A model generated the notes under the pieces. The model searched no databases, was not told the origin of the DNA, and worked only from the letters and a program-made list of their open reading frames with translations. The translations under genes and the position numbers were made by a program. A DNA stretch of 10,137 nucleotides from CAYRMV01 sp964425255 (GTDB taxonomy: Bacteria > Bacteroidota > Bacteroidia > Flavobacteriales_D > Crocinitomicaceae), in the NCBI GenBank assembly GCA_964425255.1, contig CAYRMV010000116.1:1-10137 (forward strand), given 5' to 3'. How positions within the stretch are numbered: position 1 is the first letter of the stretch; each line of letters begins with the position of its first letter. Of the stretch, positions 6,501 to 10,137 are shown in pieces.

Positions 6501-8732
6501 GTCTTTGGAAAATTGACGATAAAATTCGGTTGAATAAAGATTCAAATAGAAATCAATTCCATTTCGAACCGGAGAAATAAAGGCAATTGCACCTAGATTA
6601 GGGATTTTTACAAAACGTTCGGAAGCTGTTTCAAATGGTTGATAAATATCACCCGCATAACAACCGTTTGCTAAGATTACTGGATACTTTCCGGTATTAT
6701 TCCAATTGACAGGGTCATCAATGTTTACTTCAAATCCAATAGCAGATGCATGACTGAAAATATTGATTAAGCTGACGCCATTTTCAATTTTTTCTTTCAA
6801 ACCTGCGATGGTTGTTGGATCTAAAGGAGCACTCGACGATTTTTTATAGGTTGTAACAGTTCCAGCAAAAGAGTCTACTTCGGCAATTGCTTTCATGTTA
6901 TTTAAGAAGCTAAAAAAAGCATCTTGTTGATCAGCATTACTTCCTCCTGAAAAGTGTAAAATTTGTTTTTGCCAATCTTTGTTTGGTGTGTTGTAAATAT
7001 CTGCTTGATTTTGTTTGTCCTCAAATTCTTTCACCTTCTTGAGGTATGCAAGTAATTCTTCGTTTGTTTCAACACTGATGCGACCAACAGGAATAAGTGG
7101 ATTTTTTCCTGAATTTTCAAGGTAGCAGGTAAACAATAAATCACTCGAAGGATAACCATACGAAGGAACTAGATTCCGAGCAAAAATGGCAGCGTTTTTA
7201 CGAGCTCCCACACCCGTTTGACCCGACGATTCATTGGCTTCTCGAATTCCTTTTCCAACTAAAAATAGGCTGATTGGTTTTTCGTTGATTGCTAAGTTGT
7301 AAATATGGTGAGAAAAACGGCGAATTGCCAAAGCATGTTTTTCGATTCCACCACCATACTGCCAGTAGAGTTCTTCTACGTCAGCAAAAATGACGTTGTG
7401 AAATCCACCTAATCCAGAACGGTATGCTGCATATTCGGCTGCTGAAGTTGCTAGTTTTTTGGGATAAACCATGATTAACGCTTTCTCAGCATTGATTTGA
7501 GCATAGTTTTTAAAATAAGCAGAAGGAGTTACAGGAATAACCGATTGAATTGTAAAGATTTGACTTTGATCAGCAACGACTACTTTCTGTTCATTTCCAG
7601 CTGAATTATTACTTGTTAAAGCTTGCCAAACTCCGTTGTTATTGTTCATGGTGACAATTTTGGCTTGTTGGCCAAATACCATCATAATCGGGTTTGAAAA
7701 AGAAGCAGACTGAATGTCAAGACGGATCTTATTCGAAGAACTATTAACAATCGTAAACTCATCTTTAGCCAAACCATTCAATGTGGTTAGCTTTGGATAA
7801 CGAATTCGCCAATAAGCAATGTTTTGAATATCCGAAGCAACACCGAGATCGCCGATAATGTTCCATGAAAGAGGTGTATTTCCTTCAGTCAATGTGGAAA
7901 CAGGTAGCGTTGTGTTGACCGTAATTTGTTTGTAACCATTGAACGTTTGATCATGAATTACTGTGTTAGAAGTACCAAATTTCCATTGAACGTGATGGTT
8001 AGGTGCGCCGTTAAAAGTTTGAGCATTTGAATTGGAAACTGAAACTCCTGTAAATTGAATGGCAGGTGCACCAGCTTGATTGAAAACGGAAACAGTTGGG
8101 GCGGCAAGCGGAACAATATAGCCTTGGTAACCTTGAACGTTTCCCGAAGTCCAACCTTCCCCATTTTCGAAAGTTGAAAGAGAATAACCGAATTGGAAAT
8201 CTCTGTTTTCACCTTCGTTGTACATGTCACGCCAATTTTGCATCAAGTCATACAGCCAGTAAGGTGCAGGCTGGTAAGCACCAAAGTTTTGATCGTTTTC
8301 AACTACGAAGCGTTTGTTGTTTGTTTGGTTATTCCAAGTGAAGAAATAATTGATGGTATCGTTGTATAAACTGTAATAGGGATTTCCCAATTTAGATGGG
8401 TCTGAATACATGGTTGAATCCAACCAGCTATCGTTTTGTTGAGCATAAAAAAGGAAATAATCTCCCGGATCGAAACTATTATCTCCACCATCTGCCATGA
8501 AAATAGGAATTTCTTTTTGTCGTCCAAAAATCTGAATGTTAGCAGAATTGAAACTCGACATGGGGATTCCACTGTTTGCTAAAGTAATGTAGTCCAACTT
8601 GTAGATTCCAGTCTGCGCAATTTCAAATCGGTAGTATTGTTGGGAATAATTTATCCATTCATTACCATACGTTTGAGCATAGACCGAAGTCAACGAAATC
8701 AAAGAAAGCAGAACGAATAGTAGTTTTTTCAT
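3579..8732 (-). CDS. porU2: T9SS C25-family sortase-like protein, PorU2 type
   Basis: PorU-family cysteine peptidases sit on the outer surface, cleave the C-terminal domain of type IX cargo and attach it to A-LPS. A signal peptide (1-19, VYA/Q) and a PorU-like N-terminal region lead into a gingipain C25 domain (about 418-785). The dyad is intact: His661 in FSHAS and Cys691 in NGCYAGD, and the domain ends at HGDP (778-781). The rest is a CARDB/Ig-like domain (about 790-905), a segment resembling ILEI/FAM3 (about 1088-1240), a second CARDB-like stretch (about 1335-1455), a PorU-type FDGRHILNGDIVS module (from 1483) and a FlgD/T9SS-like C-terminal domain (NYPNPF 1609-1614, ending KMYLMR). At 1717 residues it is far longer than ordinary PorU (about 1100-1300), so I favour the PorU2 paralogue. 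Its ATG overlaps the stop of the PorV-like gene. The C25 sortase family is near certain; the paralogue label is less so. Confidence 0.85.
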   Translation of the reverse strand: MKKLLFVLLSLISLTSVYAQTYGNEWINYSQQYYRFEIAQTGIYKLDYITLANSGIPMSSFNSANIQIFGRQKEIPIFMADGGDNSFDPGDYFLFYAQQNDSWLDSTMYSDPSKLGNPYYSLYNDTINYFFTWNNQTNNKRFVVENDQNFGAYQPAPYWLYDLMQNWRDMYNEGENRDFQFGYSLSTFENGEGWTSGNVQGYQGYIVPLAAPTVSVFNQAGAPAIQFTGVSVSNSNAQTFNGAPNHHVQWKFGTSNTVIHDQTFNGYKQITVNTTLPVSTLTEGNTPLSWNIIGDLGVASDIQNIAYWRIRYPKLTTLNGLAKDEFTIVNSSSNKIRLDIQSASFSNPIMMVFGQQAKIVTMNNNNGVWQALTSNNSAGNEQKVVVADQSQIFTIQSVIPVTPSAYFKNYAQINAEKALIMVYPKKLATSAAEYAAYRSGLGGFHNVIFADVEELYWQYGGGIEKHALAIRRFSHHIYNLAINEKPISLFLVGKGIREANESSGQTGVGARKNAAIFARNLVPSYGYPSSDLLFTCYLENSGKNPLIPVGRISVETNEELLAYLKKVKEFEDKQNQADIYNTPNKDWQKQILHFSGGSNADQQDAFFSFLNNMKAIAEVDSFAGTVTTYKKSSSAPLDPTTIAGLKEKIENGVSLINIFSHASAIGFEVNIDDPVNWNNTGKYPVILANGCYAGDIYQPFETASERFVKIPNLGAIAFISPVRNGIDFYLNLYSTEFYRQFSKDNYRNYLSHQIKSTMQNYTFDDGINLITQHQMAFHGDPMLKLNWHTRPEIEITPESVSFSPSNIDLTTDSIEMTLVIKNLGISITNEVNIEVKRDFPMSQTDSIYTKSIPFLHYSDTVRFSMPLQPNIGVGLNNFTITVDIPSLHPEQFDEIYNNQITKQLLIKVDGIVPVYPYKFAVVPKDSVTVKGSTINPIADFKTYRFEIDTTDLFNSPQKRYALVSGLGGVKEVKPTDWKNPANNSSFPLVCSDSTVYFWRCALDSSVLNWRESSFQYIQGKEGWGQDHFFQFKENDFSNIYYDRTNRQRTFDTITRYLKANVWDNGTSYIGNIGTEYFIDNQMQEYALCTFAPALHVAVIDPVTLKPWLTRHSSTPANLTHFYGNINDNGGCRNRSERYFIFLQNSAQQLSNFQNMMNSVPDGYYILVYATMNANYTNWDLFESQLSESMYQTFQNLGSDSIVPGRENRAFIFFTQKGNPALANEIFAQYHGQFITLNGNLNSFKSIGQETASLIGPSSEWKTLYWKQNASENPSSDSTRLKVKLYNPNGVYQQDFDILFSSNDSILQLNNIIPAQQYPYIRLEAYYADTLDFTPAQVDRWHVLYSPVPEAAIDGSSQYTWLPTLDSLDEGQTLQFAVDVKNISDYDMDSLLVKYWIEDANQVKHYINYPRQKPLLVNGVIRDTIEFNTANFGGINSLWMEVNPYINGSSYLTDQPEQYHFNNLLQIPFYVKGDDLNPILDVTFDGRHILNGDIVSPYSEISISLKDDNPYLIMNDVSDTTLFGVYLTSPDGIQKRIPFVDGNGNTIMQWIPAEAQHKRFRIIYPAALEQDGKYTLLVQGSDRSGNLSGDLEYKITFEVIHEASITYLMNYPNPFSTSTRFVFTVTGSEAPDEMIIQIMTVSGKVVREITEDELGPIHIGRNISEYAWDGTDEFGDPLANGVYLYRVKSQLNGETIKHRETGADPYFKKEFGKMYLMR

Positions 8733-9844
8733 TTTGTTAATTTTATGACTTCTTCTTCATTGATGATTTTTAGTCTCAAAGAAATTACGTGCGAATACAG
8801 CGCGGTTGATTGATCGCCTATATCCGTAAATGCATAATCTAAGCTGAAGTTTTTTAGGTTTATTCCAACACCTAAATTGGGTTGAAAAGTCATTTTTTGT
8901 GAGTCATCAAAGTTCTTGATACGTTGAAAATTTCCAACACCCATGCGCAAAGCAACCAATTTTTTAAAACCAAATTCAACACCTAGATTTGGTTCAGCAC
9001 TGATGAGCGGGGTTTGAATGAGCGCATTTCGTCGACCATCCGTTGTGATGGATAAATCAAGTTCACTTCCAACGTAAAGCCCTTTTTCACCGAGATCAAA
9101 TTTTTTGTAAACACCACCAATCACTCTTGGTAAAGTCAATTCTAAGCCGTTTTCTGGGATTTCATTTCCAGTTTTGATGAAAACTTCACGCGTTTGCGCA
9201 TCTAAGTCAAAAATCCAAGCATTGAATGTAGAAGTGACATCGCGAACCATGACACCAAATTTCCATTCGTTTGGATTTTCATATTGAAGTCCAGCATCTA
9301 AACCAAAGCCCCATGATTTAGCAAAGTCGCCCACTTTACGGTGAATCAATTTGAAACTACCACCGACTGAAAGTCCTTCGATGTCTAATTTTCGAGCATA
9401 ATTGAAAAGAAAAGCGTAATCAGCTGCAGTAAATGTGGTGATTCGATCATAATCAATGTTTCCTGCATTGTCGATTAATTGCGTTGTGTTCGGAATATCA
9501 TCCACAGCAAAACGGACAAAAGAAAGTCCAGCACTACTTTTTCGATCTAATCGTTTGGCGATCCCTACATAGTCATACTTAGCTATTCCTGCAAAATATT
9601 CGGAGTGCATGGCACCAATTTCAAATCCAGGTTGAATGTGTGTTAGCCCTGCTGGATTCCAATAACTAGCCATTACATTGTCTGATTTTGCTACAACCGC
9701 ATTAGACATTCCAAGTGCATCCGCACCCACACCAATTTGTAAAAATTCATTGGAATATTTTGGTGCGACTTTATCTCCTTGACCAAAAGCCAAGAAATTC
9801 ATCATCAATACGTTTGCAAAAACTAAGACTTTGTTGATATACAT
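8729..9844 (-). CDS. PorV/PorQ-family outer-membrane protein (T9SS partner of the sortase)
   Basis: PorV-type proteins are 14-stranded FadL-like barrels that collect type IX cargo from the translocon and pass it to the PorU sortase. The 371-residue product has a signal peptide (cleavage likely after Gly21, AFG/Q), then the family N-terminus: GADALGMSNAVVA (40-52) and YWNPAGL (61-67). Many alternating hydrophobic strands follow, for example ALRMGVG and KNFSLDYAFTDIG. The C-terminus lies inside a strand-like, charged end (NEEEVIKLTK). The stop TGA overlaps the sortase ATG (ATGA), so the two are probably translated in a coupled way and act as a pair. Classical PorV has a somewhat different N-terminal motif, so this may be a second PorV-like protein dedicated to the PorU2-type sortase. 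PorQ is the other family member to consider, but adjacency to a C25 sortase favours PorV. Confidence 0.85.
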   Translation of the reverse strand: MYINKVLVFANVLMMNFLAFGQGDKVAPKYSNEFLQIGVGADALGMSNAVVAKSDNVMASYWNPAGLTHIQPGFEIGAMHSEYFAGIAKYDYVGIAKRLDRKSSAGLSFVRFAVDDIPNTTQLIDNAGNIDYDRITTFTAADYAFLFNYARKLDIEGLSVGGSFKLIHRKVGDFAKSWGFGLDAGLQYENPNEWKFGVMVRDVTSTFNAWIFDLDAQTREVFIKTGNEIPENGLELTLPRVIGGVYKKFDLGEKGLYVGSELDLSITTDGRRNALIQTPLISAEPNLGVEFGFKKLVALRMGVGNFQRIKNFDDSQKMTFQPNLGVGINLKNFSLDYAFTDIGDQSTALYSHVISLRLKIINEEEVIKLTK

Positions 9845-10082
9845 GGTTCATTTTTTAGACTAACTATAAAACCCAATTTTTGCAAAAAAATTGTGTTCTT
9901 TGTCAAGTCTTATCAAATCAACGGTAAATTTACGGAATTGGTTTGGAATTTTACCAACTTTTTTTTCAAGTTGGATTCCCTGAAAAACAAATTACATGAA
10001 TTCGTTTTTTTAGGTTTCTTTTCTAACACCAGAATTAGTGTAGATTAAGAGTTTTAATTATTGATAATCAAAACAATAGTGA
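9845..10082. promoter_or_regulatory. Divergent intergenic region between the PorV-like gene and pssA
   Basis: These 238 AT-rich bases separate two genes that point away from each other, so promoters for both should lie here (inference from layout). I found no convincing Bacteroidota promoter (TTTG, then TAnnTTTG) on either strand, and no Shine-Dalgarno before either start, as is usual in this phylum. The only clear structure is the imperfect hairpin at 9945-9979. No small ORF is credible. Confidence 0.45.
9945..9979. repeat. Imperfect inverted repeat in the divergent intergenic region
   Basis: CCAACTT (9954-9960) pairs perfectly with AAGTTGG (9968-9974) around a 7-base loop, and an outer GGAAT (9945-9949) pairs with ATTCC (9975-9979) across a 4-base bulge. 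No T-tract follows on the + strand, and the position between divergent genes does not suit a terminator. An operator, or a leader hairpin in the PorV-like mRNA, is possible. It could also be chance in AT-rich DNA. Confidence 0.5.
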
Positions 10083-10137
10083 ATGAAATTATTTAATATT
10101 CCCAATGTCTTAACAGCATTCAATATGTTGTGTGGTG
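10083..10137 (+). CDS. pssA: CDP-diacylglycerol-serine O-phosphatidyltransferase, N-terminal fragment
   Basis: PssA makes phosphatidylserine from CDP-diacylglycerol and serine in the inner membrane; it is the first step to phosphatidylethanolamine. Only 18 codons are inside the window, so the gene is cut by the window edge. The fragment contains IPNVLTAFNMLCG, close to the IPN-(I/L)-(I/L)-T-x-x-N-x-x-CG opening of Bacteroidota PssA, where the first membrane helix begins. The CDP-alcohol phosphotransferase catalytic motif lies further on and cannot be seen. The assignment rests on this short N-terminal pattern alone, and other members of the same superfamily start in a similar way. Confidence 0.6.
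   Translation, partial: MKLFNIPNVLTAFNMLCG

Noticed and set aside
7958..8572. Small ORFs of 81-90 codons on both strands near the start of the sortase gene
   Set aside because: They overlap the signal-peptide-proximal sortase coding region in other frames and have biased, non-protein-like composition.
9861..9906. TTGACA (9906-9901 on the - strand) and TATAGTTA (9868-9861) upstream of the PorV-like gene
   Set aside because: They are about 32 bases apart, too far for one promoter, and neither has a proper partner at normal spacing.
9945..9979. Intergenic hairpin as a rho-independent terminator
   Set aside because: The flanking genes are divergent, the stem is AT-rich and no T-tract follows it on the + strand.

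Overview
The window reads as a chromosome segment from a member of the Bacteroidota, most likely a marine or freshwater Flavobacteriales (Crocinitomicaceae/Fluviicola-like; the rank below phylum is a guess). The reasons are the AT-rich coding sequence, the absence of clear Shine-Dalgarno sites, a type IX secretion (T9SS) sortase of the gingipain C25 family paired with a PorV/PorQ-family outer-membrane protein, and the short LpxD-like acyltransferase typical of this phylum.

Left block (+ strand, 78-3582): three tightly packed genes, probably one transcript. The first is a short LpxD-like left-handed beta-helix N-acyltransferase (78-1004). One base later comes a GAF-like/SpoIIE-type PP2C phosphatase (1006-2238). 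Six bases after that is a polytopic membrane protein with GT-C/DUF6056-like features (2245-3582). Bases 1-77 hold only the leader of the first gene; nothing else can be called there.

Right block (- strand, 9844 to 3579): a PorV/PorQ-family beta-barrel protein (9844-8729) is followed, with a 4-base ATGA overlap, by a 1717-residue C25 sortase-like protein of the PorU2 kind (8732-3579). The sortase keeps its His661/Cys691 dyad and has a long multi-domain C-terminal half. That half includes a segment resembling the ILEI/FAM3 fold. The two blocks converge and share a TTAA at 3579-3582, so each stop codon lies inside the other gene's stop, with no room for a terminator.

After a 238-base divergent intergenic region with an imperfect hairpin (9945-9979), a + strand gene begins at 10083 and runs off the end. 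Its first 18 residues look like the start of CDP-diacylglycerol-serine O-phosphatidyltransferase (PssA).

Most of the window therefore concerns the cell envelope: an acyltransferase of the lipid A type, a probable glycosyltransferase-like membrane protein, a T9SS sortase/carrier pair and a phospholipid enzyme. The most interesting object is the PorV-like/PorU2-like pair, because of the size and unusual domain content of the sortase. No mobile element, CRISPR array, tRNA or rRNA is visible.
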